A DNA stretch of 64,000 nt from Actinomadura rubteroloni. Its GTDB lineage: Bacteria > Actinomycetota > Actinomycetes > Streptosporangiales > Streptosporangiaceae. The first letter of the stretch is position 1, and the number at the start of each line of letters is the position of its first letter. This document shows, one piece after another, positions 18,453 to 26,620 of the stretch. Under the pieces are notes generated by a model, which was not told the origin of the DNA, did not search any database, and saw nothing but the letters and a program-made list of their open reading frames with translations. The stretch spans positions 62,001-126,000 of the forward strand of contig NZ_MTBP01000004.1 in assembly GCF_002911665.1 (NCBI RefSeq), written 5' to 3'. The position numbers and the translations under genes are program-made.

Positions 18453-19087
18453 TCGCCGAGGACTCGGTCCTGCTCCGGGCCGGGCTGATCAAGCTGCTGG
18501 AGACCGCCGGGTTCGAGGTCGTCGCGGCGGTCGGGGAGGCGGCCGGGCTGCTGGCCGCCGTCGCCGAGCACCGGCCGGACCTCGCGGTCGTGGACGTCCG
18601 GATGCCGCCCGGCCATACCGACGAGGGCGTGCGCGCCGCGCTGGTGATCCGCCGCGAGTCGCCGGACGTGGCCGTCCTGCTGCTGTCGCAGTACGTCGAG
18701 GAGCGCTACGCCGCCGACCTGCTCGCCGAGCACACGAGCGGCATCGGCTACCTGCTGAAGGACCGCGTCGCCGACGTCTCGACGTTCCTGGACGCGCTGC
18801 GCCGCGTCGCCGCCGGGGGCACCGCGCTGGACCCCGAGGTCGTCGCGCAGCTCCTGCTGCGCCGGGGCGGCGGGCCGCTCGGCCGGCTGACGCCGCGCGA
18901 GCGCGAGGTGCTGGAGCTGATGGCCGAGGGACGCTCGAACGCCGGGATCGCTGCGGCGCTGGTGGTCAGCGAGAGCGCGGTCGCCAAGCACATCAACGGG
19001 ATCTTCACCAAGCTCGACCTCCCGCACGCCGAGGGCGACCACCGGCGCGTGCTGGCCGTGCTGCGCTTCCTGGACGGCGACGCGTGA
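18440..19087 (+). CDS. Response regulator, NarL/LuxR type
   Basis: A 215-residue response regulator starting at GTG 18440 inside the kinase gene. The receiver has VIAEDS and the phospho-acceptor in VVDVRMPPGHTDEG, followed by LLSQYVEERYA and YLLKDR. The LuxR domain has LTPREREVLELMAEGRSNAGIA and SAVAKHINGIFTKLDL. The QYVEERYA and HxDEG-type wording marks the actinobacterial class that pairs with LHDGAQQ kinases. The stop overlaps the DUF4097 gene by 4 nt, so all three are one translational unit. Confidence 0.93.
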   Translation: MRVVIAEDSVLLRAGLIKLLETAGFEVVAAVGEAAGLLAAVAEHRPDLAVVDVRMPPGHTDEGVRAALVIRRESPDVAVLLLSQYVEERYAADLLAEHTSGIGYLLKDRVADVSTFLDALRRVAAGGTALDPEVVAQLLLRRGGGPLGRLTPREREVLELMAEGRSNAGIAAALVVSESAVAKHINGIFTKLDLPHAEGDHRRVLAVLRFLDGDA

Positions 19088-19881
19088 CCGGCCGTCCGCG
19101 CCGCCGGGGCCGCTGGGTCGCGCTCGCCGCGCTGACGGCGGCCGGGGTGGTCGTGCCGGTCGGCGGCGAGATCGCGAGCCATGTGCTGCGGCGGACGGCG
19201 GACGTGCCGGTCACCTTCGCCCGTCCCGTCCGCGAGGTCCGGATCGACGCGGGCGACACGCGCGCGGTGTTCAGCGCCGGACCGGCCGGGCGGGTGGGCC
19301 TGCACGAGCGGCTGACCTGGACGCTCGCCCGGCCCGTCGTGCGGACGACGTGGGCGGGCGACGTCCTGTGGGTCAAGGTCGACTGCGGGCGGCGGACGCA
19401 GGTCGTCCCGGTCCTGGACTGCGGCGCCGACCTGGACTTCCGCGTCCCGCCCGGCACGGCGGTGACGTCCACGTCGTCGTCCGGTGAGGTCGCGGTGCGC
19501 GGCCTGGCCGGGGCCGTGACGATGCGGACGCACAGCGGCACGCTCGACCTCGCGGGCACGTCCGGGCCGGTGGACTTCGAGGCGAACTCGGGCGAGCTGG
19601 CCGCGACGGGCCTGCTGGCCGGACGGGTCGTCGCGCGGGTCGGGTCCGGGACGGTGCGGCTGGCGTTCGCGGACGCGCCCGGCTCGGTGTCGGCGCGGGC
19701 CGGGTCGGGGGAGGTGGCGGTGACCGTCCCGCCCGGCACGCACTACCGGGTCGCGGGCAGTACCGGGTCGGGGGACCGTGCGGTCGATCCCGCGCTGCCC
19801 GACCTCCGGGCGGCCGGCCTGCTGGACCTCACGACCGGCTCAGGGTCGGTGACCGCCGGATACGGGTCCGGACGGCTGTGA
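19084..19881 (+). CDS. DUF4097-like beta-repeat surface protein
   Basis: A 265-residue protein with an N-terminal positively charged stretch and one hydrophobic anchor (residues ~12-30), then an all-beta region built of short Gly/Ser-rich strands such as TSTSSSGEVAVRGL, MRTHSGTLDLAG and ARAGSGEVAVTVP. This is the DUF4097/adhesin-like beta-helix pattern, probably facing the cell exterior. Such proteins often sit beside two-component or PspC-type stress systems. It is translated by a GTGA overlap from the response regulator gene, which suggests it is an effector or a feedback element of that pair. Confidence 0.8.
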   Translation: MTGRPRRRGRWVALAALTAAGVVVPVGGEIASHVLRRTADVPVTFARPVREVRIDAGDTRAVFSAGPAGRVGLHERLTWTLARPVVRTTWAGDVLWVKVDCGRRTQVVPVLDCGADLDFRVPPGTAVTSTSSSGEVAVRGLAGAVTMRTHSGTLDLAGTSGPVDFEANSGELAATGLLAGRVVARVGSGTVRLAFADAPGSVSARAGSGEVAVTVPPGTHYRVAGSTGSGDRAVDPALPDLRAAGLLDLTTGSGSVTAGYGSGRL

Positions 19882-19917
19882 ATCGCGCCATAGTCGCAGG
19901 TCGGCGGGCCTGCACGT

Positions 19918-19947
19918 TTGACGACATTTGTGTCGAGCGTGTTAACT
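19918..19947 (+). promoter_or_regulatory. Promoter of the met leader
   Basis: TTGACG (19918-19923) and TTAACT (19942-19947) are separated by 18 nt, the best consensus promoter I can see in this window. The predicted start of transcription is at or within a base or two of the A of the leader ATG at 19954, so the leader peptide would be leaderless. Confidence 0.65.
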
Positions 19948-19953
19948 CGTGAC

Positions 19954-20031
19954 ATGACCGTCGCCCGCCCCTGTCCGCCGTGCCGTCCCCCGGTCCCGGG
20001 GAGCCGCACGGCGATGTGCGCGCGCCGCTGA
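19954..20031 (+). CDS. Cys-containing leader peptide (uORF) upstream of metN
   Basis: A 25-codon reading frame with three Cys: codons 7 and 10 form a PCPPC motif and codon 22 lies in the closing MCARR. It starts where the strong promoter at 19918-19947 predicts transcription to begin. Short leaderless Cys-rich ORFs upstream of sulfur-metabolism genes are known cysteine-responsive attenuators in mycobacteria, and short leader peptides precede sulfur operons in streptomycetes. It ends 78 nt before metN. Translation is inferred, not shown. Confidence 0.6.
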   Translation: MTVARPCPPCRPPVPGSRTAMCARR

Positions 20032-20101
20032 GGGCGACCCCTTCCTGATCCGCCGGGCCGGTCCGCGTCCGTCGACCTGAACCCGCATCTCTCCCGGGAC
20101 C
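19992..20101 (+). promoter_or_regulatory. Possible attenuator pairing that masks the metN ribosome-binding site
   Basis: GGTCCCGGG inside the leader ORF (19992-20000) is perfectly complementary to CCCGGGACC at 20093-20101, which contains the GGGA that is the only ribosome-binding-like element before the metN GTG at 20110. A ribosome stalled on Cys codon 10 (19981-19983) would reach into the upstream arm and free the downstream one. I see no SAM-riboswitch core in this gap. Folding energy was not calculated. Confidence 0.4.
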
Positions 20102-20109
20102 TATTTCCT

Positions 20110-21093
20110 GTGATTCAGATAGAAAAACTTCGCAAGGTCTACCAGGCCCGCGGCCGCACGGTGACCGCCGTCGACGGCGTCGACCTCACGGTGGACGCCG
20201 GGACCGTCCACGGCGTCCTCGGCCGCAGCGGCGCGGGCAAGAGCACTCTTTTGCGCTGCGTCAACCTGCTGGAACGCCCCGACTCCGGCCGCGTCGTCGT
20301 GGACGGCCGGGACCTGCTCGCGCTCCCCGGCGGCGAGTTGCGCCGCACGCGGCAGCGCATCGGGATGATCCACCAGCACTTCGGGCTGCTGTCCAGCCGG
20401 ACCGTCGCCGGGAACGTCGCGTTCCCGCTGGAGGTCATGGGCGTCCCGCGCGCCGAGCGCACCGCCCGCGTCGCCGAACTGCTCGACCTCGTCGGCCTCA
20501 CCGAGCACGCCGCCGCCTACCCGGCGCGGATCTCCGGCGGGCAGAAGCAGCGCGTCGGCATCGCCCGCGCGCTCGCCGGACGCCCGAACGTCCTGCTGTC
20601 GGACGAGGCCACGTCCGCGCTCGACCCCGAGACCACCGCGTCGATCCTGGAGCTGCTGCGCGACCTGAACCGGCGGCTCGGCCTGACGATCCTGCTGATC
20701 ACGCACGAGATGGACGTCGTCCGGCGCATCTGCGACGCGGCGTCGGTGATGCGGGACGGGCGGTTCACCGAATCGGGCCCGGTCCGCGATCTGCTGCTGC
20801 GGCCCGGATCGGAGCTGGCGCGCGGGCTGTTCCCGCTGCCGCCGCCCGACCCGCGTCCCGGCACGACGCTCGTGGACGTCACGTTCGAGGGCGACGGCGC
20901 CGACCGTCCGTTCGTGTCCGCGCTCGCCCGCACCCATGACATCGACGTCAACATCGTCGGCGGGTCGGTCGAGCAGGCGGGCGGGACCCGGATCGGACGG
21001 CTCCGGATCGAACTGCCCGGCGACCCGGCCGCCAACGCGGCGCCGCTGGACTACCTGCGCTCGTCCGGCCTGGTGGTGGAGGTGCGGTCATGA
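20110..21093 (+). CDS. metN: Methionine ABC importer ATP-binding protein MetN
   Basis: A 327-residue ATPase of the MetNIQ methionine importer. Walker A GRSGAGKST is at residues ~38-46, the signature is ISGGQKQRVGIARAL, Walker B is NVLLSDEATSALDP, and the switch His is in LLITHEMDVV. After residue ~245 a C-terminal NIL domain is present (VDVTFEGDGADRPFV, then IDVNIVGGSVEQ), which binds methionine and inhibits transport in characterised relatives. GTG 20110 is the start; the first ten codons are unusually AT-rich for this genome, which would keep the start region unfolded. It overlaps metI by 4 nt. Confidence 0.95.
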   Translation: MIQIEKLRKVYQARGRTVTAVDGVDLTVDAGTVHGVLGRSGAGKSTLLRCVNLLERPDSGRVVVDGRDLLALPGGELRRTRQRIGMIHQHFGLLSSRTVAGNVAFPLEVMGVPRAERTARVAELLDLVGLTEHAAAYPARISGGQKQRVGIARALAGRPNVLLSDEATSALDPETTASILELLRDLNRRLGLTILLITHEMDVVRRICDAASVMRDGRFTESGPVRDLLLRPGSELARGLFPLPPPDPRPGTTLVDVTFEGDGADRPFVSALARTHDIDVNIVGGSVEQAGGTRIGRLRIELPGDPAANAAPLDYLRSSGLVVEVRS

Positions 21094-21746
21094 CGTTCGA
21101 CGAGATGCTCCCGCTGCTGCGGCAGGGCACGATCGAGACGCTCCAGATGACGCTGTGGTCGACGCTGTTCACGGCGCTCGGCGGCGTCCTGCTCGGCGTC
21201 GTGCTCGTCGTCACCGACCGGGGCGGGCTGCTGCCGCTCCCGCCCGTCAACAAGGCCGTCGGGCTGGTGGTGAACGTCGGCCGCGCGGTCCCGTTCATCA
21301 TCCTGCTGATGGCGCTGATCCCCGTCACCACCGCGATGGTCGGCACGTCCATCGGCACGACCGCCGCGATCCCGCCGCTCACCATCGCCGCGATCCCGTT
21401 CTACGCGCGGCTGGTCGAGACGTCGCTGCGCGAGGTGGAGCCCGGGACGGTCGCGGCGGCGCTCGCGCTCGGCGCGTCCCGCCGCCAGATCGTCGTGAAG
21501 GTGCTGCTGCGCGAGGCGTGGCCGGGCATCGTCGCGGGCCTGACGGTGACGGTCATCGCGCTCATCGGCTACTCGGCCATGGCGGGCGCGATCGGCGGCG
21601 GCGGGCTCGGCGACCTCGCCAAACGCTACGGCTACCAGCGGTTCGAGACCGGGATGATGCTCGTCATCGTCGTCCTGCTCGTCGTGCTGGTGGCGCTCGT
21701 CCAGATGCTCGGCGACCGGCTCGCCCGCAGGCTCAGCCACCGCTGA
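21090..21746 (+). CDS. metI: Methionine ABC importer permease MetI
   Basis: A 218-residue permease with five hydrophobic helices. The cytoplasmic coupling loop reads EVEPGTVAAALALGASRRQI, the EAA-type motif that docks onto MetN. The YSAMAGAIGGGGLGDLAKRYGYQRF stretch in two parts (SAMAGAIGGGGLGDLA then KRYGYQRF) is the family signature near the C-terminus. ATGA overlap with metN and a 33-nt gap to metQ put it inside one operon. It forms the D/L-methionine channel across the membrane. Confidence 0.95.
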   Translation: MTFDEMLPLLRQGTIETLQMTLWSTLFTALGGVLLGVVLVVTDRGGLLPLPPVNKAVGLVVNVGRAVPFIILLMALIPVTTAMVGTSIGTTAAIPPLTIAAIPFYARLVETSLREVEPGTVAAALALGASRRQIVVKVLLREAWPGIVAGLTVTVIALIGYSAMAGAIGGGGLGDLAKRYGYQRFETGMMLVIVVLLVVLVALVQMLGDRLARRLSHR

Positions 21747-21779
21747 GCCCGTTCCCACCCGAAGAGAGAGGCACGCCCC

Positions 21780-22583
21780 GTGCTCCGCAAGCTCACCGCC
21801 GCCCTCGCGTCCGCCGGGCTCCTGTTCGGCCTGGCCGCCTGCGGCGGATCGGCGGACGACGACGACACGCTCACGATCGGCGCCACGTCCGTCCCGCACG
21901 CCGAGATCCTCACCTACGTCAAGGACCACCTCGCCGCGAAGGCCGGCCTCAAGATCGAGGTCAAGGAGTTCAGCGAGTACGAGCAGCTCAACCCGGCGCT
22001 CGCGTCCAAGCAGCTCGACGCCAACTACTTCCAGCACAAGCCGTACCTGGAGGAGTCGAACCAGAAGACCGGCGAGCACCTGGTGTTCGTCGCGGGCGTC
22101 CACCTGGAACCGCTCGGCGTCTACTCCAAGAAGGTCGGGAGCCTCCAGGAGCTGCGGCGGGGCGCGACCGTCTCGCTGCCGAGCGACCCGACCAACGAGG
22201 GCCGCGCGCTGAGGCTGCTCGCCGACAACGGGCTGATCACGCTGAAGCCGGGCGCGGGGCAGACCGCGACGGAGAAGGACGTCGCGGGCAACCCGAAGGC
22301 GATCAGGTTCCGTCCGACCGACGCGGCGTCGCTGCCGCGCCAGCTCGGCGACGTGGACGCCTCGGTCATCAACGGCAACTACGCGCTGGAGGCCGGGCTG
22401 AACCCGGCCAAGGACGCGCTGGTCAGCGAGAAGGCCGCGGGCAACCCGTACGTCAACGGGATCGTCACCCGTCCCGAGGACAAGGACGACCCGAAGATCA
22501 AGAAGCTGGTCGCGCTGCTGACCGGCCCGGAGGTCCGCACGTTCATCCAGGACAAGTACCAGGGCTCGGTGCTGCCGTCCTGA
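21780..22583 (+). CDS. metQ: Methionine-binding lipoprotein MetQ
   Basis: A 267-residue substrate-binding lipoprotein. The signal peptide has a KL start, a hydrophobic core and the lipobox LAAC at residues ~18-21, so the mature protein is tethered by lipid to the outer face of the membrane. It then shows the NlpA/MetQ pattern with DTLTIGATSVPHAEIL, NPALASKQLDANYFQH and HLEPLGVYSKK. GTG start with GAGAGAGG upstream. Third gene of the metNIQ operon; a strong terminator follows. Confidence 0.95.
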   Translation: MLRKLTAALASAGLLFGLAACGGSADDDDTLTIGATSVPHAEILTYVKDHLAAKAGLKIEVKEFSEYEQLNPALASKQLDANYFQHKPYLEESNQKTGEHLVFVAGVHLEPLGVYSKKVGSLQELRRGATVSLPSDPTNEGRALRLLADNGLITLKPGAGQTATEKDVAGNPKAIRFRPTDAASLPRQLGDVDASVINGNYALEAGLNPAKDALVSEKAAGNPYVNGIVTRPEDKDDPKIKKLVALLTGPEVRTFIQDKYQGSVLPS

Positions 22584-22595
22584 CCGTCCGGCCGA

Positions 22596-22638
22596 CGGCC
22601 CCGCTCCCGGTGTTCGCGCACCGGGACCGGGGCCGTTT
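22596..22638 (+). terminator. Terminator of the metNIQ operon
   Basis: CGGCCCCG (22596-22603) pairs with CGGGGCCG (22628-22635), and the inner CCGGTG (22607-22612) pairs with CACCGG (22619-22624) around a TTCGCG loop. With the intervening bases this makes a nearly continuous 16-17 bp stem followed by TTT. It lies 12 nt beyond metQ. Confidence 0.85.
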
Positions 22639-22705
22639 CGGCGTCTTGCCCGGAAATGTCGCTCACGGCTGGTAGGACAGTCCGGACGAAGATCCGGAAG
22701 GGCCG

Positions 22706-23656
22706 ATGAACCACTACGACATGCGCACGGAGTTCGCGGGACAGATCGTCGCCGACTTCGACTCCGGGCGGCTGCCCGAGCACGGCGACCCCGCGCCCGT
22801 GACGCCGCAGGAGGCCGCCGACCTGGCCTGGCGCGTGTCCGACGAGGAACGTTTCCGGGACGTCTGGGACGCCTTCCTCGACCAGGTCGACACGTCCCGC
22901 GTCCGGGCGCTGATCTTCGGCGCGTGGGGGCTGCCCGGCGACGGCGAGGAGGACTACCCCGTCCCGCTGCTGGCCGAAGCCGCCGACCGGTTCCCGGCGC
23001 TGCGGTCGCTGTTCCTCGGCGAAATTCCGCCCGAGATGAGCGAGATGTCGTGGATCGAGCAGGACGACATCACGCCGCTGCTCACCGCGTTCCCCGCGCT
23101 GGAGCGCCTGGAGGTGCGCGGCGGGGCCGGGCTGCGCCTCGAACCCGTCCGGCACACCGCGCTGCGGACGCTGCGCCTGGAGAGCGCCGGACTGCCCGCC
23201 GGGGTCGTCCGGGCGGTCGCCGCGTCCGACCTGCCCGCCCTGGAGCACCTGGACCTGTGGCTCGGCACCGCGAACCAGAGCGGCGACGCCACGCCCGCCG
23301 ACCTCGCCGGCCTGCTGGACGGCGCACGCCTGCCCGCTCTGCGCCACCTCGGCCTGGAGGACGCCGAGATCGCCGACGACCTGGCGGCGGCTCTGGCGAG
23401 CGCCCCGCTCGTGGCCCGCCTGGAGTCCCTGAGCCTCGCCCTCGGCGCCCTGTCCGACCGCGGCGCCGAGGCGCTGCTCACCGGCCAGCCCCTGACCCAC
23501 CTGCGGAAACTCAACCTGCACTACCACTACATCGGCGAAGTCCTGGCCGCCCGGCTCCGCGCCGCGCTGCCCGGCACCGACGTGGACCTGAGCCGCCCCC
23601 GGAACCCGTCCGTCGTCGGCGACCGCGAGTTCCGCTTCATCGCCGTGTCCGAATAG
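22706..23656 (+). CDS. STM4015-family leucine-rich-repeat protein, copy 1
   Basis: A 316-residue soluble protein of the STM4015 family, function unknown. After an N-terminal cap (FAGQIVADF and ADLAWRVSDEE) it carries leucine-rich-repeat-like units: FPALRSLFLGEI, FPALERLEVRGG, LRTLRLESAGL, LPALEHLDLWLG, LPALRHLGLEDAEI, LESLSLALGAL and LTHLRKLNLHYH. It contains the family motif MSWIEQDDITPLL and ends FRFIAVSE. ATG 22706 follows GGAAGGG. First of three tandem paralogues and the most divergent of them (for example HYHYIGEV where the others have HHHFV). Starts the STM4015-4011 operon. Confidence 0.9.
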   Translation: MNHYDMRTEFAGQIVADFDSGRLPEHGDPAPVTPQEAADLAWRVSDEERFRDVWDAFLDQVDTSRVRALIFGAWGLPGDGEEDYPVPLLAEAADRFPALRSLFLGEIPPEMSEMSWIEQDDITPLLTAFPALERLEVRGGAGLRLEPVRHTALRTLRLESAGLPAGVVRAVAASDLPALEHLDLWLGTANQSGDATPADLAGLLDGARLPALRHLGLEDAEIADDLAAALASAPLVARLESLSLALGALSDRGAEALLTGQPLTHLRKLNLHYHYIGEVLAARLRAALPGTDVDLSRPRNPSVVGDREFRFIAVSE

Positions 23657-23677
23657 CCCTGAAAGGCGAACCCCCCG

Positions 23678-24619
23678 ATGACCATCGACCACCACCTGGA
23701 CACCTACGCGGGTCAGCTCGTCGCCGAGTTCACCAACGAGTACGTGATCGACGCCGCGGGCGCGCCGCCGCTGCCCCCGGCCGGCGACCACGCCTGGCGC
23801 GTCCGCACCGAGTTCGAGGAGACCCCGTTCAACGAGGTCTGGAACAGGTTCCTCGACACCGTCGACACCACGCAGGTCACGGCGCTGCTGATCGGCTACT
23901 GGGGCGCGGAGTACGACGAGCACGAGGCGGACCCCGTGGCGCTGCTGACCGCCGCGGCGTCCCGCTTCCCGAAGCTGCGGTCGCTGTTCCTCGGCGACAT
24001 CGTGCTGGAGGAGTCGGAGGTCTCCTGGATCGAGCACACCGACATCGGCCCGATCTTGGCCGCCTTCCCGGATCTGGAGCGGCTCGACGTGCGCGGCTCC
24101 ACGGGCCTCGTGTTCGAGCCGTTCAAGAGCGACGCGCTGAAGACGCTGCGGTTCGAGACCGGCGGGCTGCCCGCCTCGCTCGTCCGCGCGCTCGGCGCGT
24201 CCGACCTGCCCGCGCTGGAGCACCTGGACCTGTGGCTCGGCACCCGCATCTACGGCGGCGACGCGACGGTGGACGATCTCGCGCCCGTCCTCGGCGGCGA
24301 GCGGTTCCCGGCGCTCCGGCACCTCGGGCTGGAGAACTCCGAGACCGCCGACGACCTCGCGGCGGCGGTGGCGAGCGCCCCGGTCGTCGCGCGGCTGGAG
24401 TCGCTGAGCCTGGCGCTCGGCACCCTCGCCGACGAAGGGGCCGAAGCGCTGCTGTCCGGCCAGCCGCTCACGCACCTGCGCAAGCTCGACCTGCACCACC
24501 ACTTCGTCGGCGACGCGCTGCTGGACCGGCTCCGCGCCGCGCTGCCGGGCGTCGAGATCGACTCCGGCGGGCAGATCGCCGCCGACCGCGACCGCCGCTT
24601 CATCACCGTCTCGGAATAG
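23678..24619 (+). CDS. STM4015-family leucine-rich-repeat protein, copy 2
   Basis: A 313-residue paralogue of copy 1, beginning 21 nt after it. It shares the cap (YAGQLVAEF), the SWIEHTDIGPIL motif, the LRR-like units and a closing RRFITVSE. It is nearly identical to copy 3 in the segment FKSDALKTLRFETGGLPA and in GASDLPALEHLDLWLGT, even at the nucleotide level, so copies 2 and 3 arose by a later duplication than the split from copy 1. The ribosome-binding site is a modest AAAGG. Role within the cluster is unknown; see findings. Confidence 0.9.
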   Translation: MTIDHHLDTYAGQLVAEFTNEYVIDAAGAPPLPPAGDHAWRVRTEFEETPFNEVWNRFLDTVDTTQVTALLIGYWGAEYDEHEADPVALLTAAASRFPKLRSLFLGDIVLEESEVSWIEHTDIGPILAAFPDLERLDVRGSTGLVFEPFKSDALKTLRFETGGLPASLVRALGASDLPALEHLDLWLGTRIYGGDATVDDLAPVLGGERFPALRHLGLENSETADDLAAAVASAPVVARLESLSLALGTLADEGAEALLSGQPLTHLRKLDLHHHFVGDALLDRLRAALPGVEIDSGGQIAADRDRRFITVSE

Positions 24620-24626
24620 GGAATCC

Positions 24627-25550
24627 ATGACCATCAGCCGGCACATCACCGAGTACGCGGGCCTGCCGATCGCCGAGTTCACGTCCGGCTCCGCGCCGGA
24701 CGTCCCGGCCGCCGGGCACGCGTGGCGGGTGCGCTCCGAGAGCTACAAGGAAGGCGCGTTCGCGGAGCTGTGGGCCCGCTTCCTCGACACGGTCGACACC
24801 GCCGAGATCACGGCGCTGGTCGTCGGGTACTGGGGGCCGAGCGAGCGCGGCAACGCCAACTACCCCGTCGCGCTGCTGGCCGACGCCGCCGCGCGCTTCC
24901 CGAAGCTGCGGTCGCTGTTCTTCGGCGAGATCGTGCTGGAGGAGTCGGAGGTGTCGTGGATCGAGCACGGCGACATCGGCCCGCTCCTCGCCGCGTTCCC
25001 GGCCCTGGAGCGGTTCGACGTCCGGGGCTCGGAGGGCCTGACGCTCGACCCGTTCAAGAGCGACGCGCTGAAGACGTTGCGGTTCGAGACCGGCGGACTG
25101 CCCGCGGGCATCGTCCGGACGGTCGGCGCGTCCGACCTGCCCGCCCTGGAGCACCTGGACCTGTGGCTCGGCACCGGCGAGTACGGCGGCGACGCGACCG
25201 TCCAGGACCTCGCGCCCGTCCTCGGTGGCGAGCGGTTCCCGGCGCTCAGGCGCCTCGGGCTGGAGAACGCCGAGATCGCCGACGAGATCGCCGCGGCGCT
25301 GGCGGGAGCGCCGGTCGTCGCGCGGCTGGAGTCGCTGAGCCTGGCGCTCGGCGCGCTCGGCGACACCGGCATGGAGGCGCTGCTGTCCGGCCAGCCGCTC
25401 ACGCACCTGCGCAGGCTCGACCTGCACCACCACTTCGTCACCGACCCGATGATCGAGCGGGCGCGCGCGGCGCTGCCCGGCGTCGACCTCGACCTCTCCG
25501 AGCGGGAGGACCCGGACGAGGACTGGCGTTTCGTGGCGGTCTCGGAGTGA
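24627..25550 (+). CDS. STM4015-family leucine-rich-repeat protein, copy 3
   Basis: A 307-residue paralogue, 7 nt after copy 2 and closest to it. It has the shortest N-terminal segment (SGSAPDVPAAGHAWRVRSE), the SWIEHGDIGPLL motif, the same run of LRR-like units and ends WRFVAVSE. The stop overlaps the STM4014 GTG by 3-4 nt (GTGA), so this copy is the one translationally linked to the enzymes. No signal peptide or membrane segment is seen, so it acts in the cytoplasm. Confidence 0.9.
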   Translation: MTISRHITEYAGLPIAEFTSGSAPDVPAAGHAWRVRSESYKEGAFAELWARFLDTVDTAEITALVVGYWGPSERGNANYPVALLADAAARFPKLRSLFFGEIVLEESEVSWIEHGDIGPLLAAFPALERFDVRGSEGLTLDPFKSDALKTLRFETGGLPAGIVRTVGASDLPALEHLDLWLGTGEYGGDATVQDLAPVLGGERFPALRRLGLENAEIADEIAAALAGAPVVARLESLSLALGALGDTGMEALLSGQPLTHLRRLDLHHHFVTDPMIERARAALPGVDLDLSEREDPDEDWRFVAVSE

Positions 25551-26620
25551 GGTACACCGTCGTCGGGTCGCCCGGCGACCGGCGGGTCGCGCTGTTCGCC
25601 GCCGCCTGCCGGGCGTCCGGGCTGCCCGACCCGGACGTCGTCGGCTGGCCGGACGTGCTGCGCGGCGCCCCGCTCGTCCTCGCCCCCGGCACCGTGCTGC
25701 GCGTGGACTCGCCCGGCGAGAGCCCCGAGTCCGACGCGCTGCTGCGCGGCCCCGGCGACCCGGCGCGCGTCGGCGGCGGCGCGGCCTGGTACGCGGCGTT
25801 CACGGCCGCGCTGCGCCGGGTCGTCGCGGCGGCGGACGCGGCCGGGATCCACCGCACGTGCGACGCCGACGAGATCGCCGTCATGTTCGACAAGCGCCGC
25901 TGCCACGCCAGGCTCGCCGCCGCCGGGGTGCCCGTCCCGCCCGCGTTGCCGCAGGTAACCGGCTATGCGGAGTTGCGCGCGGCGATGGCCGAGGCGGGCG
26001 AGCCGCGCGTGTTCGTCAAGCCCGCGCACGGGTCGTCCGGTTCGGGCGTGGTCGCGCTGCAGACCGCGCCGGGACGCGTCAAGGCCGTCACGCCCGCCGC
26101 GTTCGGCCCCGGCGGGCTCGTCAACTCGCTGCGGCTGCGCTCCTACGAGACCGAGGAGGAGGTCGCGGCGCTGATCGGCGCGCTCGCCCCGGACGGCCTG
26201 CACGTCGAGCGGTGGCTGCCGAAGGCGTCGCTGGACGGCCGTCCGTTCGACCTGCGCGTGGTCGTCGTCGGCGGCGTCCCGACCCACGCCGTCGCCCGCG
26301 TCGGCAGCGGCCCGCTCACCAACCTGCACCTCGGCGGGACGCGCGGGGACCTCGGCGCCGTCCGGGACCTGCTCGGCCCGGACGGGTTCGCCGCCGCGCT
26401 CGACGTCTGCGCGCGGGCGGCGGCGTGCTTCCCCGGCACGCTCATGGCCGGCGTGGACCTGCTGGTCGGGCTCGGCGGACGCCGCGTCGCGGTCGGCGAG
26501 GTCAACGCGTTCGGCGACCTGCTGCCGAACCTCACCGGCCTGCCCGGCGGCCCCGCCGAGGGCCGCGACACCTACGCCGCGCAGATCGCCGCCGCGCGGG
26601 AGGCCCTGTGCTCGACATGA
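25547..26620 (+). CDS. STM4014-family ATP-grasp protein
   Basis: A 357-residue protein with an ATP-grasp fold of the RimK-like kind. It shows VFVKPAHGSSGSGVVAL (ATP-binding strand and Gly loop, residues ~150-167), DLRVVVVGG and the metal-binding acidic/Asn pattern in RRVAVGEVNAFGDLLPNL. Such enzymes activate a carboxylate as acyl-phosphate and ligate it to an amine or thiol. The N-terminal ~110 residues form a pre-ATP-grasp-like alpha/beta domain. The substrate is unknown; an amino-acid or peptide ligase is the usual role of the fold. GTG 25547 overlaps LRR copy 3 and its stop overlaps STM4013. Confidence 0.88.
   Translation: MRYTVVGSPGDRRVALFAAACRASGLPDPDVVGWPDVLRGAPLVLAPGTVLRVDSPGESPESDALLRGPGDPARVGGGAAWYAAFTAALRRVVAAADAAGIHRTCDADEIAVMFDKRRCHARLAAAGVPVPPALPQVTGYAELRAAMAEAGEPRVFVKPAHGSSGSGVVALQTAPGRVKAVTPAAFGPGGLVNSLRLRSYETEEEVAALIGALAPDGLHVERWLPKASLDGRPFDLRVVVVGGVPTHAVARVGSGPLTNLHLGGTRGDLGAVRDLLGPDGFAAALDVCARAAACFPGTLMAGVDLLVGLGGRRVAVGEVNAFGDLLPNLTGLPGGPAEGRDTYAAQIAAAREALCST

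Noticed and set aside
19882..20109. SAM riboswitch upstream of metN
   Set aside because: The conserved SAM-I/SAM-IV core sequences are not visible; the Cys-rich leader ORF explains the gap better.
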